Source: Cohaesibacter sp. (GTDB taxonomy: Bacteria; Pseudomonadota; Alphaproteobacteria; Rhizobiales; Cohaesibacteraceae). From it: a DNA stretch of 64,000 nucleotides. Positions 41,316-50,320 of this stretch are shown here, one piece after another. Below the pieces are notes generated by a model. That model did not search any database, had not been told where the DNA came from, and saw nothing but the letters and a program-made list of their open reading frames with translations. Each line of letters opens with the position of its first letter. Position 1 is the first letter of the stretch. The translations under genes were made by a program, and so were the position numbers. The DNA lies in assembly GCA_025210795.1 (NCBI GenBank), contig JAOAQZ010000005.1, positions 1 to 64,000 of the forward strand. The letters are read 5' to 3'.

Positions 41316-42485
41316 ATGAAATGCGCTCATGTCATATCATCAATTGCGGATGAGGCGGCTGGGACGTCTTATGTCACTGCGCGTATGGCAACCGCTCAGC
41401 AAGAATTGGGGCTTGATGTTTCTGTTCTCAGCTTATCTTCAGAAAGTAGCTCGCAATCAAAGACATTCACGCATCTGGAATGCAAACAGGATCTAACATT
41501 TTGGCGGCCTTTATCGAAACTTGGATATTCGCGGGCCATGAAGCAAATGCTGTATCAGCTTGAGGTTGATGTCTTTCACACCCATGGCCTTTGGATGATG
41601 CTAAATATTTATCCTGCCGCTGCTGCGCGATCGCGCCGGTTACCACTCATCACAGCGCCTCATGGCATGATGGGGCGCGATGCTTTGCGATTTTCAGCGC
41701 ATGTTAAATCGGTGTTTTGGCAGGTCTGGCAGAAAAAGGTACTCACTGAAGTTGCCTGTTTTCATGCGACCGCTCCAAGTGAATATGAAGATATCCGGGC
41801 CTTGGGGTTTCGGCAGCCTGTTGCCATTGTACCAAATGGTATTGATTTGCCTTGTCTTGATAGTGTGCCCGTCACGCGTGTGGAGAAGGCCCAAGAGCGA
41901 CAAGAGCGGCCTTTTGTTCTCTCTCTTGGGCGCATTCATCGCAAAAAAGCGCTTGATCGGCTGGTCGCTGCCTGGGCTCAGGTGGTTGCTGACTATCCTT
42001 CTTGGCAGTTGCGTCTTGTTGGTCCGGATGAGGGAGGCTATTCGGATGAGTTGCGGCGGCAGATTGATGCCCTTGGTCTTACCCATTGCATCAGCATCGA
42101 AGCTCCGGTTTTTGGGGCGCAAAAGCATGCCTTGATGCGTGAGGCGGCTCTCTTTGCTTTGCCTACTTTGCACGAGAATTTTGCCATCACCGTTGCCGAA
42201 AGCCTTGCTTTGGAAACACCTGTTATTTCCACCAAGGGTGCGCCCTGGCAGGGGCTTGTCGATCATCACTGTGGTTGGTGGATTGATCATGGTGCTGATG
42301 CCATGGCGTCGGCTTTGCGCGATGCTATGGCCCTTTCCCCCGATCAGCGTCAAGCCATGGGAGAGCGAGGTCGCCTATGGATGGAGCAGGACTTTTCCTG
42401 GGACAAGATCGCAAGGCAAATGGAGCAGGTTTATTCTTGGCTTGCCAAAGGGGCAAAATGTCCTGATTGTGTTGTAAAAGACTGA
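41316..42485 (+). CDS. GT-B glycosyltransferase (family 4 type)
   Basis: The protein of 389 residues is a GT-B glycosyltransferase. The N-terminal half has DVFHTHGLWMM and LITAPHGMMGRDAL, and the C-terminal half has FVLSLGRIHRKKALDRLV, then WQLRLVGPDEGGYSDEL and the donor-binding LPTLHENFAITVAESLA with the E-x7-E pattern. The start is uncertain: an ATG at 41316 fits the fold, while the frame opens earlier with no good ribosome binding site. It probably adds a sugar of the repeat unit. Confidence 0.88.
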   Translation: MKCAHVISSIADEAAGTSYVTARMATAQQELGLDVSVLSLSSESSSQSKTFTHLECKQDLTFWRPLSKLGYSRAMKQMLYQLEVDVFHTHGLWMMLNIYPAAAARSRRLPLITAPHGMMGRDALRFSAHVKSVFWQVWQKKVLTEVACFHATAPSEYEDIRALGFRQPVAIVPNGIDLPCLDSVPVTRVEKAQERQERPFVLSLGRIHRKKALDRLVAAWAQVVADYPSWQLRLVGPDEGGYSDELRRQIDALGLTHCISIEAPVFGAQKHALMREAALFALPTLHENFAITVAESLALETPVISTKGAPWQGLVDHHCGWWIDHGADAMASALRDAMALSPDQRQAMGERGRLWMEQDFSWDKIARQMEQVYSWLAKGAKCPDCVVKD

Positions 42486-42523
42486 CTTGCTATTTTTGAT
42501 TATTGATTGTTCGGAGTTCTGAT

Positions 42524-43480
42524 ATGCCAAAGTTTGGCTTGATGACTTATAAGACGCCAAATGTGGGTGACGATATCCAGAGCCTTGCTGCACGGCAATA
42601 TTTGCCATCCGTTGATTGCCTTGTTGATCGCGATCATATGAATGCATTCAACAGCCCGGATGATGTAACCCACATGATCATGAATGGCTGGTATATGGCA
42701 CAGCCAGAAAACTGGCCGCCCAGCCGCGATTTATCTCCTCTCTTTGTTGCTGTTCATCTAAGCAAGCATTGCCGCAGGGAACTCACCAAGAAAGACTATT
42801 TCGACTATTATAAAAGCCATGAACCCATTGGATGCCGGGACCATGCTACGGTGCAAGCCTTTCAGGGAATGGGTATTGATGCCTATTATTCCGGTTGTCT
42901 GACGCTGACATTGTCTGCCCAAGAGAAGCCGGACAGAAAGAAGATTGTTTTCTGTGATCCTTTTGGGGCAGACAAAACCTACCGCTTCCATAAAAAAGGG
43001 GAGCCGTATTTTGAGACCCTGTTGGACAAGATGACTGATAAGCCTGATGATGAGGCTTTTGAATTTGTCACTCATGAGATCCCTCAAACTCTTCCAGCTC
43101 AAGACAGATATCAGCTTGCCGAGACCTTGCTGCACAAATATGCAAATGCTCGCTGTGTGGTGACGTGCCGCATCCATTGTGCGCTACCCTGTTTGGCTTT
43201 TGGCACGCCCGTTCTGTTTGTAATTCCTCGTCGGGGGAGCGACATGATGCTTGGCGGGCTTGTTGGAAAGCTTCGGTGGTGGTTTCAGAAAAACAGGCTT
43301 TCTGATCAAAGATTTCCCGGTTTGGTTGATTTGATGCATTCCATCCGAATTCAGGATCTTGAGAATGGATCGTTTGGTGGTTTTGATCTTAGCAATCCCC
43401 CTCAAAATCCCAAAGCAATAGACCAGTTACAGGCTGCCTTGCGAGAGCGCTGCGAGACTTTTATCCGTAATGCGGCTTAA
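42524..43480 (+). CDS. Polysaccharide pyruvyltransferase-like protein
   Basis: The 318-residue protein resembles the polysaccharide pyruvyltransferase family, which adds ketal pyruvate to exopolysaccharide sugars. N-terminal KFGLMTYKTPNVGDDIQSLA is like the family's NxGD start, and SHEPIGCRDHATVQ, CVVTCRIHCALPCLAFGTPV and DPFGADKTYRF follow. The ATG at 42524 is chosen because CGGAG precedes it. It sits among glycosyltransferases, which suits a modification of the repeat unit. No known catalytic residue set allows certainty. Confidence 0.8.
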   Translation: MPKFGLMTYKTPNVGDDIQSLAARQYLPSVDCLVDRDHMNAFNSPDDVTHMIMNGWYMAQPENWPPSRDLSPLFVAVHLSKHCRRELTKKDYFDYYKSHEPIGCRDHATVQAFQGMGIDAYYSGCLTLTLSAQEKPDRKKIVFCDPFGADKTYRFHKKGEPYFETLLDKMTDKPDDEAFEFVTHEIPQTLPAQDRYQLAETLLHKYANARCVVTCRIHCALPCLAFGTPVLFVIPRRGSDMMLGGLVGKLRWWFQKNRLSDQRFPGLVDLMHSIRIQDLENGSFGGFDLSNPPQNPKAIDQLQAALRERCETFIRNAA

Positions 43481-43497
43481 TGTGGGGGCGTACAGCT

Positions 43498-44670
43498 ATG
43501 CATATCCTCCATATCTGCCCGTCTTTTGTTCATCCCGATCGCAGGCTTTCCGGGGTGTCGAAGGCAGCGTTTGATCTAGCCGAGGCGATGGCAAAACAGG
43601 GGCATCAGGTTGATTTTGTTGCGCCATTGGTAGAGCTAAAAAAAAGCTATGCTATGCCAAAGGCAGGATTTGAGACCATTGGAGGTCGCCTGCGCCTTCA
43701 TTATTGCACGGATGCAAGATATTCGCGTTTTGGCACAACAACAGGCAATCTTGGGGCTATCATGGCGCCTCTTCTTGTCCGATGCGATATTGTTCATGTG
43801 CATGCTTTTTTGAGCCCGTGGACCCATAAGGCTTGCCAATTGGCAAAAGCTGCCCGGAAAGCTTATGTCATCCAACCGCACGGTAAATTATCCGCCGGAA
43901 TGCTGGCCAATAGGGCGCGAATGAAGAAAGCCTATTTGCGCCTGTTTGGCCAATCTCTTTTAAGGCAAGCATCTGCTGTTTCTGTGCTTGCCCAGCCCAT
44001 TGCTGATTTTGTAAGGGACTGGGACCCAAAGATACCGGTCTGGGTTTGCCCAAACGGGTTGGACCCGAAGAGCTTTCAGGGTGAAATGGTTCTCAAACGC
44101 CCAATTGAAGAGCCGTATCTTCTCTATCTTGGAATGCTGGATCCTAGAAAACGTCTCGATATTTTGATTGATGCGTTTGCTCTTTTAAAGCAAAGCCCTG
44201 ATTTGTCACCTGACTTTCAAAGTGTGAAATTGGCTTTGGTTGGCGGGGATGATTATGCTTTTAAGAAAGAGCTTGAGCTAAGAATTCAGCAGTTGGGTCT
44301 TAGTGATGAGATTGTCATGCCGGGCCATGTGGCAGGTGATGACAAATTTCGATGGCTTTCTCATGCAGAGGCATTTTGTCTTAGTTCAGACGGGGAAGGG
44401 CTGAGCATTGCCATGATTGAGGCGCTGGCCTCAGGCCTGCCTTGTCTTTTGAGCAAAGGCTGTAATGCGTCGATTGTTGCCGAACAGGAGGCTGGTTTGG
44501 TACTAGATTCCACTCCAAAGGAGTGGGAGAAGGCCATGAGGCAGGCAATTTCAGATCCGATACTTAAAGCGCATCGATCAAAAAATGCCATCAGACTCTT
44601 TGAAGAAAATTATACCCTTCAATCGGTGGCCGAGAGGATGCTCGGTAAATATGAGGCTATTCTGCAATGA
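43498..44670 (+). CDS. GT-B glycosyltransferase (family 4 type)
   Basis: The protein of 390 residues has the GT-B pattern: HICPSFVHPDRRLSGVSKAA at the N-terminus, IVHVHAFLSPWTHKA, and in the C-terminal half LLYLGMLDPRKRLDILIDAF and FCLSSDGEGLSIAMIEALAS. The ATG at 43498 has GGGGGCG before it; another ATG at 43480 is possible but overlaps the preceding stop. It is probably a family 4 transferase building the repeat unit. Its 3' end overlaps the next start by four bases. Confidence 0.88.
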   Translation: MHILHICPSFVHPDRRLSGVSKAAFDLAEAMAKQGHQVDFVAPLVELKKSYAMPKAGFETIGGRLRLHYCTDARYSRFGTTTGNLGAIMAPLLVRCDIVHVHAFLSPWTHKACQLAKAARKAYVIQPHGKLSAGMLANRARMKKAYLRLFGQSLLRQASAVSVLAQPIADFVRDWDPKIPVWVCPNGLDPKSFQGEMVLKRPIEEPYLLYLGMLDPRKRLDILIDAFALLKQSPDLSPDFQSVKLALVGGDDYAFKKELELRIQQLGLSDEIVMPGHVAGDDKFRWLSHAEAFCLSSDGEGLSIAMIEALASGLPCLLSKGCNASIVAEQEAGLVLDSTPKEWEKAMRQAISDPILKAHRSKNAIRLFEENYTLQSVAERMLGKYEAILQ

Positions 44671-45242
44671 GTTCGGATGAGGAGCAAAAGAAGCCAATTT
44701 TTTTTAAGCTGGATCAGGTTCATCCTGCTCCTTATTCCCGGCGGGACTATCAGCGGCGGTTGATTTGGCGGATCGTAGAAGTGGTCTTGAGCTGGATATG
44801 GCTTCCTAAGCAGTACAAGCTTAAACGTTTCTTTTTGCAACAATTTGGAGCGAAGGCGATTGGTGCGGTAAGTAGACATGCCAGAATTTGGCATCCTTGG
44901 CTTTTTTCTATTGGAAAGTTTTCCGTCATTGCCGAACAAGTGACCGTGTATAATTTAGCGCCTATTTCTATCGGGGCGCATAGTACGATCTCGCAAGGGG
45001 CGCATTTATGCGCAGGGTCCCATGATCATACGCGCCCTGATATGCCATTGATCCGAGATGAAAGAGCGCAAATCACTATTGGTGATGGCGTCTGGATTTG
45101 CACCGAGGCTTATATCGGGCCGGGTGTTACGATTGGCAATAACTCGATTGTTGGAGCGCGAGCGGTTGTGGTGAAGGATGTTCCAGATAATGTCATTGTG
45201 GCAGGCAATCCGGCGCGCATCATTCGCCAGAGGGAGATATAG
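44667..45242 (+). CDS. Hexapeptide-repeat acetyltransferase, WcaF-like
   Basis: The 191-residue protein has a left-handed beta-helix of hexapeptide repeats (TVYNLAPISIGAHSTISQGA, then ITIGDGVWICTEAYIGPGVT and VGARAVVVKDVPDNVIVAGN). It resembles WcaF/WcaB-type acetyltransferases of colanic acid synthesis. The histidine in SHDHTRP is likely catalytic. It should O-acetylate a sugar of the repeat unit from acetyl-CoA. It overlaps the upstream glycosyltransferase gene by four bases and precedes another glycosyltransferase. Confidence 0.9.
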   Translation: MSSDEEQKKPIFFKLDQVHPAPYSRRDYQRRLIWRIVEVVLSWIWLPKQYKLKRFFLQQFGAKAIGAVSRHARIWHPWLFSIGKFSVIAEQVTVYNLAPISIGAHSTISQGAHLCAGSHDHTRPDMPLIRDERAQITIGDGVWICTEAYIGPGVTIGNNSIVGARAVVVKDVPDNVIVAGNPARIIRQREI

Positions 45243-45250
45243 GCCGGATC

Positions 45251-46156
45251 ATGTCCCAAATTCATACCTTTATTCTCACGTTTAATGAAGAAAAGCATCT
45301 TGCGCGATGTGTCGAGAGCCTGTCTGGGCAATGTGCGTCTGTGACTGTGATTGATAGCGGATCAAGCGATAAGACGCTTGAGATTGCGCGTGATCTTGGA
45401 TGCCGGATTTTGGCCAATGACTGGGTTAACCATGCCGCACAGGTGAATTTTGCCATTGATGCCTTGTCGGATGAAGAAGGGTGGCTGTTTCGTATTGATG
45501 CTGATGAGGTTTTGGACAAGGACAGCATACAGACCCTGATGGAAGCGGTTGAGGCTGCACCGGATGGGTGTGATGGCTTGGTGGTGGCGCGCCGGCTTTA
45601 TTTTATGGGGCGGCGCATGAGGCATGGCGCAATTGAGCCGTCGTGGCAATTGCGGTTGTTCCGCGCAAGTAAAGGCCGGTGCGAGCAGCGCTGGATGGAT
45701 GAACATATCCTTGTTGAGGGCGAGGTTGGTCGCTGCGGCATTGTTATTTCAGATAAGAATCTCAATCCCCTGACATGGTGGACGCAGAAGCATAATAAAT
45801 ATGCGTCTTTGGAGGCGATTGAGGTGCTCAATTCTATCCATCACTTCATGCCGGTTGAGGAGTTTGAAGATGGGCAGGCCAGTTCTCAGGCTAAGGTGAA
45901 ACGGTTTATCAAGCTCAATATCTATCTAAAACTGCCATCTGGTGTGCGGGCCGGGCTTTATTTTCTTTATCGCTATATGTTGCGGCTTGGCTTTCTGGAT
46001 GGCAAGGAAGGATTTTATTTCCATCTTCTCCAAGGGCTTTGGTATCGCAGCCTTGTTGATGCAAAAGTGCTGGAAATTGCCGATTATAGCAAAGAACAGA
46101 ATATTTCGATTCTTGAGGCTATCAGGATTTGCACGGGGATTGATGTTAGGAGCTGA
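45251..46156 (+). CDS. Family 2 glycosyltransferase (WaaE/KdtX-like)
   Basis: The 301-residue protein has TFILTFNEEKHLARCVESLS and TVIDSGSSDKTLEIAR at the N-terminus, with RIDADEVLD as the metal-binding site, in the style of WaaE/KdtX glucosyltransferases. The C-terminal half includes WTQKHNKYASLEAIEVLN and a hydrophobic helix (VRAGLYFLYRYMLRLGFLDG) that should hold it to the membrane. It belongs to the same plus-strand cluster and probably adds a side-chain sugar. Confidence 0.88.
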   Translation: MSQIHTFILTFNEEKHLARCVESLSGQCASVTVIDSGSSDKTLEIARDLGCRILANDWVNHAAQVNFAIDALSDEEGWLFRIDADEVLDKDSIQTLMEAVEAAPDGCDGLVVARRLYFMGRRMRHGAIEPSWQLRLFRASKGRCEQRWMDEHILVEGEVGRCGIVISDKNLNPLTWWTQKHNKYASLEAIEVLNSIHHFMPVEEFEDGQASSQAKVKRFIKLNIYLKLPSGVRAGLYFLYRYMLRLGFLDGKEGFYFHLLQGLWYRSLVDAKVLEIADYSKEQNISILEAIRICTGIDVRS

Positions 46157-46201
46157 GTTTCTGGCTTACCACTGCGGGGTGAGTGAAGATTTTGGAAATG
46201 G

Positions 46202-46948
46202 ATGAGTATGAAAATTTCAATTATTAGCGCCACTTTTAACCGCGAGGAGACGATCAAAAGCTCTATTGCGAGTTTGCAAAACCAGAGCTATGGCGATTAC
46301 GAGCATATTATCCAAGACGGGGGATCGAGCGATGGTACGCTTGATATCATTCGTTCTCTTTCCGATGAACGGACCTTTTTACTCAGCGAGAAAGATGCCG
46401 GGATTTATGATGCGCTGAATAAAGCACTTTTGCGGGCCAGTGGAGATGTGGTGGGGCTGCTGCATTCAGATGATATTTTTGCCTCTGATCAGGTGCTGGA
46501 ACAGGTTGCCAAGGCGTTTGAAGACCCCGATGTCGATGCGGTGTATGGGGATTTGCAATATGTTTCCAAAGATGACACTGAACGGGTTATCCGCAATTGG
46601 GTATCAGGGACGTTTAGTCGTGAAAAGCTTGCAAAAGGCTGGATGCCACCGCATCCTGCTCTGTTTTTGAGACGGTCGTTGATCGATGATTTGGGGGCTT
46701 ATGATACATCCTTCCAGATTGCCGCTGATTATGACACGATCTTGCGTTATTTTAGCCAGCCAGATTTTAAAGCAATTTATATTCCGCACGTTTTTGTAAA
46801 AATGCGGGTTGGCGGAGAGAGTAATCGTTCCGTTGGTCGCATTCTGCGCAAGAGCTATGAAGATTATCTGGCGCTCAAAGCCAACGGGATCGGTGGCCTT
46901 TATGCGCTTTTCTTCAAAAATTTCAGCAAAATCGGTCAGTTTTTCTAA
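46202..46948 (+). CDS. Family 2 glycosyltransferase (WcaA-like)
   Basis: The 248-residue enzyme has ISATFNREETIKSSIASLQN, IIQDGGSSDGTLDII and the acidic HSDDIFASD. The segment PPHPALFLRRSLIDDLGAYD is typical of WcaA-like family 2 transferases. It is the last gene of the cluster. The start may be ATG 46202 or 46208. No initiating sugar transferase, Wza or Wzc gene lies between the ends of this cluster, so other genes elsewhere must complete the pathway. Confidence 0.9.
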   Translation: MSMKISIISATFNREETIKSSIASLQNQSYGDYEHIIQDGGSSDGTLDIIRSLSDERTFLLSEKDAGIYDALNKALLRASGDVVGLLHSDDIFASDQVLEQVAKAFEDPDVDAVYGDLQYVSKDDTERVIRNWVSGTFSREKLAKGWMPPHPALFLRRSLIDDLGAYDTSFQIAADYDTILRYFSQPDFKAIYIPHVFVKMRVGGESNRSVGRILRKSYEDYLALKANGIGGLYALFFKNFSKIGQFF

Positions 46949-47095
46949 TTGGCCAACCCAAGATGCGCCAAGTGCTGAGATGACTTGACTGCATGGATAT
47001 ATGCTGGCGCTGCCTTTTTGCATGCAAGCTTTGACATGGAAGGGAATGTCTGGCTCAATTTAAAGTCCTAAATCTGTGGTCATGATGGGATATGA

Positions 47096-48859
47096 ATGAG
47101 CAATCTGTCTGATATTTTCAACTTTTCTGGCAGTACCTTTGTGTCAGGCTCGGCGCAAGGGCCCCTTCTTTGTTCTGATTTGGAATTGAGCTTCTGGGGT
47201 GGGGTCAATCCGGCAAAGGGCGAGGTGATTGATCGTCATCATCCTCTCTGTGGACAGGAGCTTGAGGATAAGATCCTCGTATTGCCCGGCGGGCGGGGGT
47301 CTTGCTCGGGCAGTAGTGTCATTCTTGAAATGTTGCTCAATGGCAAAGGGCCCAAGGCTCTTGTGGTCTCGCGGCCTGACGACATCATTACGCTTGGGGT
47401 GGTGGTTGCCAGAGAGATTTTTAATCGCTCCATCCCGGTTGTCATGCTTGAGGCGGATGATTTTAAAAAGCTTTTCTCTTATTCCTATGCGCGCATTGAT
47501 GGGGAGCGGATTATTTGCGGAAATGATCTCGCATTGTGTGATGGCTCCTATGATCAGCCAGCTGTTGCATCCTTTGAAGAGGAAGCTCTTGAACTGAGTG
47601 AGCGTGATCGGCAAATTCTGGATGGTGCGGAAGGCCAAGCTGCGCAGACTGCCATGCGGGTGATTGTACAAATGGCAGTGCTTGCCGGGGCTGAGCGGTT
47701 AATTGATGTAGCACAGGTGCATATTGATGCCTGTGTCTATGTTGGACAGGCGTCCCTTGCTTTTGCTCAGGAGCTGTGCCGTATGGGTGGCAAGGTGGCG
47801 GTGCCGACCAGCCTTAATTCCCTGTCGGTCGATTATAATTGCTGGCGTGCGCAAGGGATTGATCCGCAATTGGGCGAGCCAGCAACGGCTCTTGCCAAGG
47901 CTTATACAGATATGGGGGCTCGGTCCACTTTTACCTGTGCTCCCTATTTGCTTGAGACAGCCCCCCTTAAAGGGGAGCAGATAGCTTGGGCGGAATCCAA
48001 TGCAGTTGTTTTTGCCAATAGCGTGCTTGGCGCTCGTACTATGAAATATCCTGATTTTCTGGATGTCTGCATTGCCCTTACCGGTCGCGCCCCTTGTGCC
48101 GGGCCGCACCTGGACCAATATCGCCAAGCGACGTTATGTGTTCGGGTGGGCAATATTCAAAAGGTGGACGATGCTTTTTATCCGCTGCTTGGTTATCAGG
48201 TTGGCATGCTTGCAGCCAATCGCATTGCCGTGGTTGACGGGACTGCCCATCTTTCCCCGTCGGTTGATGATCTGAAAGCCTTTGGGGCTGCTTTTGCTAC
48301 CGTCTCCAGTGCTCTGATGTTTCATATTGCCGGGGTAACACCGGAGGCCATGACAGTGGCTGAGGCAACGGGTCATGATAGTCTGGTTGAAGTGGTGTCT
48401 CTTGAGCCAGCAGATCTTGCGTCAAGTTGGGAGGCCCTTAACAAGGCTGATGCGGGGCCGGTTGATCTGGTCTCTCTTGGTAATCCGCATTTTTCGCTTG
48501 GTGAGTTTAGGGCCTTGGCGGCTCTATGTGAGGGGAAGGTAAAATCCCCATCATGCGAGATGGTGATCACCGCCGGCCGAGAGATTATCGCGCAAGCCCA
48601 AGAGGCTGGATATCTTGCGGTGATCGAGCGATTTGGAGCCAGAATTGTCAGTGACACATGCTGGTGCATGATCGAGGAGCCGGTTATTCCAAAAACGGCG
48701 CAGGTAATCCTGACCAACTCAGCCAAATATGCGCATTATGGTCCGGGCATTACCGGGCGGGCTTTCCGATTAGGCAGTCTGTCAGGCTGTGTCACGGCTG
48801 CGATAAGCGGTGCGGTAGATGATAATAGGCCAGACTGGATGTCGGGCCCATTGCTTTGA
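47096..48859 (+). CDS. Aconitase X (fused large and small domains)
   Basis: The 587-residue protein is a single-chain aconitase X. Residues 1 to about 140 form the small swivel-like part (ELEDKILVLPGGRGSCSGSS), and the rest is the large part, with cysteines and the ERLIDVAQVHIDACVY and LGARTMKYPDFLDVCIALTG segments. Known AcnX enzymes dehydrate cis-3-hydroxy-L-proline or act in the mevalonate pathway as phosphomevalonate dehydratases; in bacteria the first is best supported. No other hydroxyproline genes lie nearby. The substrate is therefore inference. It is convergent with the AstE-type gene. Confidence 0.88.
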   Translation: MSNLSDIFNFSGSTFVSGSAQGPLLCSDLELSFWGGVNPAKGEVIDRHHPLCGQELEDKILVLPGGRGSCSGSSVILEMLLNGKGPKALVVSRPDDIITLGVVVAREIFNRSIPVVMLEADDFKKLFSYSYARIDGERIICGNDLALCDGSYDQPAVASFEEEALELSERDRQILDGAEGQAAQTAMRVIVQMAVLAGAERLIDVAQVHIDACVYVGQASLAFAQELCRMGGKVAVPTSLNSLSVDYNCWRAQGIDPQLGEPATALAKAYTDMGARSTFTCAPYLLETAPLKGEQIAWAESNAVVFANSVLGARTMKYPDFLDVCIALTGRAPCAGPHLDQYRQATLCVRVGNIQKVDDAFYPLLGYQVGMLAANRIAVVDGTAHLSPSVDDLKAFGAAFATVSSALMFHIAGVTPEAMTVAEATGHDSLVEVVSLEPADLASSWEALNKADAGPVDLVSLGNPHFSLGEFRALAALCEGKVKSPSCEMVITAGREIIAQAQEAGYLAVIERFGARIVSDTCWCMIEEPVIPKTAQVILTNSAKYAHYGPGITGRAFRLGSLSGCVTAAISGAVDDNRPDWMSGPLL

Positions 48860-48919
48860 ATGGGTGCCCAAGCCAACATGATGCATGGGATGGCCACGGC
48901 ACCTTCGTATTGGGGCAGA

Positions 48920-49774
48920 TTAAAGGCGCTGCATCAGATAGTAGGCACCGCGCGAGATACGCTTTTCGACATGCTCCTGAGTGCTTGGCATAATCATCAT
49001 CAGCCCTTCTTGTTGAGGTGCGACATAGTCACCGGTTTTGTCTTTAGCGATTAGTTCGCCCGGCTCCAAAGCTTCGAAACTTGAATATTCCTTCTCGAAT
49101 TTAAAGGATGCATGATCACCGATCATGACGCGCTCAAGCACCTTATATTGGGCGGGTTTTTCGAAGGTTATCGGCTCTTCCGGTGTGATCAGACCAAAAT
49201 GGGACAAGATAGAAAGCAGGGTTTGCTCTGCTACATCAATCGAGCTTTCTGCCTCATGCTGTCCGGCTTCTACGACAACGGCAGGGATATTCTGCTTGCA
49301 CAGCCATTCAATCAACGAGCCGATGACGATCCCGGTCCATCCGAAGATCTGCGGGACTGGACAAAGCGATGTCATTTCCTCCGTTCCGGGGAAACTCACA
49401 GTAAAGGGATAAGGGGTTTCGCTGGTGGTTGAATGAAAATCGATGACCTGATCAAGGCCAAGTTTTGGCAACTCTTTGGCGAGATAGTGTGCCCGTTTTA
49501 AATCCTGCTCGGGATTTTCCTGCGCCAGCTGATCAGTTGTGAACATGCGGTTCATGTCTGAAGCAACATAACGCTTGCCCAACAGGGCAGCGTTTGGGTT
49601 GCCATCAATCAGCACAAGCGTTCCGCATTCTATTTCATATTTGGCAAGGATGCGATGAACCGCTTTGCGTCCGCATAATTCATTGCCATGCACATTGCAG
49701 ACGACACCAATGGTTGGGCCTGTTTTGTTTGTTGTGAGGCGTACAATTCCTTCGCCTACCACTTCAGACTTCAT
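48920..49774 (-). CDS. AstE/AspA-family succinylglutamate desuccinylase-like protein
   Basis: The 284-residue protein has the metal-site motifs of this M14-like family: VVCNVHGNELCG (H29 and E32), then DFHSTTSETPY with the third ligand, and VVEAGQHEA as the acidic end. Family members remove acyl groups from amino acids or act as aspartoacylases or desuccinylases; the substrate is not evident. The ATG at 49774 is chosen because GGAG stands nine bases upstream. It is convergent with the aconitase X gene and single. Confidence 0.85.
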   Translation of the reverse strand: MKSEVVGEGIVRLTTNKTGPTIGVVCNVHGNELCGRKAVHRILAKYEIECGTLVLIDGNPNAALLGKRYVASDMNRMFTTDQLAQENPEQDLKRAHYLAKELPKLGLDQVIDFHSTTSETPYPFTVSFPGTEEMTSLCPVPQIFGWTGIVIGSLIEWLCKQNIPAVVVEAGQHEAESSIDVAEQTLLSILSHFGLITPEEPITFEKPAQYKVLERVMIGDHASFKFEKEYSSFEALEPGELIAKDKTGDYVAPQQEGLMMIMPSTQEHVEKRISRGAYYLMQRL

Positions 49775-50320
49775 AATCATCTTCTCCAATGTTGATTTTT
49801 ATATTCATTGTTTACTGACGTGCGATAAGTGATTGGCGGGCACGCGATTGGTGCCTTGCGCGCCTTATTCACCTTTATTGGTATTTCACTTATTTGGAAG
49901 AGCCTTTGCTCGCGCGAATAGAGAACAAAAGGCGATAGTCAGAAGGTTGGGTTGGCCCCAGACGTTGATTTGTAAAGCCTGAGGCATTGTCGATATTTGC
50001 AGAATAAAGTGAGCTATCCTGAGGCCGGACACAATAGGTTTATTTGCAAAAAAGCAGATTTTGCCACATTCTAATTTTGTTGAACTGGATATGAGACCGA
50101 TCTCAACCAATGAGATTTCAAGGGGTGAGTTGCTGAGGCGATGCCGTTTTTCGTGCATCCTTATCTCAGGGTTTGGTGTCGATGACCCAGATTATGGCGA
50201 GTTTGACGATATGGTCTTCGAGAGGAAGCCGCGTTTGGCCTGAACCGCGATGGCTTTTGCTTTTGGTCGTTCAACTTATGTGATTTTCTCCCGTTACCCT
50301 CTCTTTGATGGAGCGCTAAG
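49775..50320. other. Intergenic stretch between AstE-like and pirin genes
   Basis: I see no supported gene in these 546 bases. A plus-strand frame at 50061-50243 has protein-like residues but no ribosome binding site or family. The divergent genes at both ends imply two promoters here. No RNA gene or clear hairpin was identified. Confidence 0.4.

Noticed and set aside
50061-50243. 60-codon plus-strand frame before the pirin gene
   Set aside because: No ribosome binding site and no family; may be chance.
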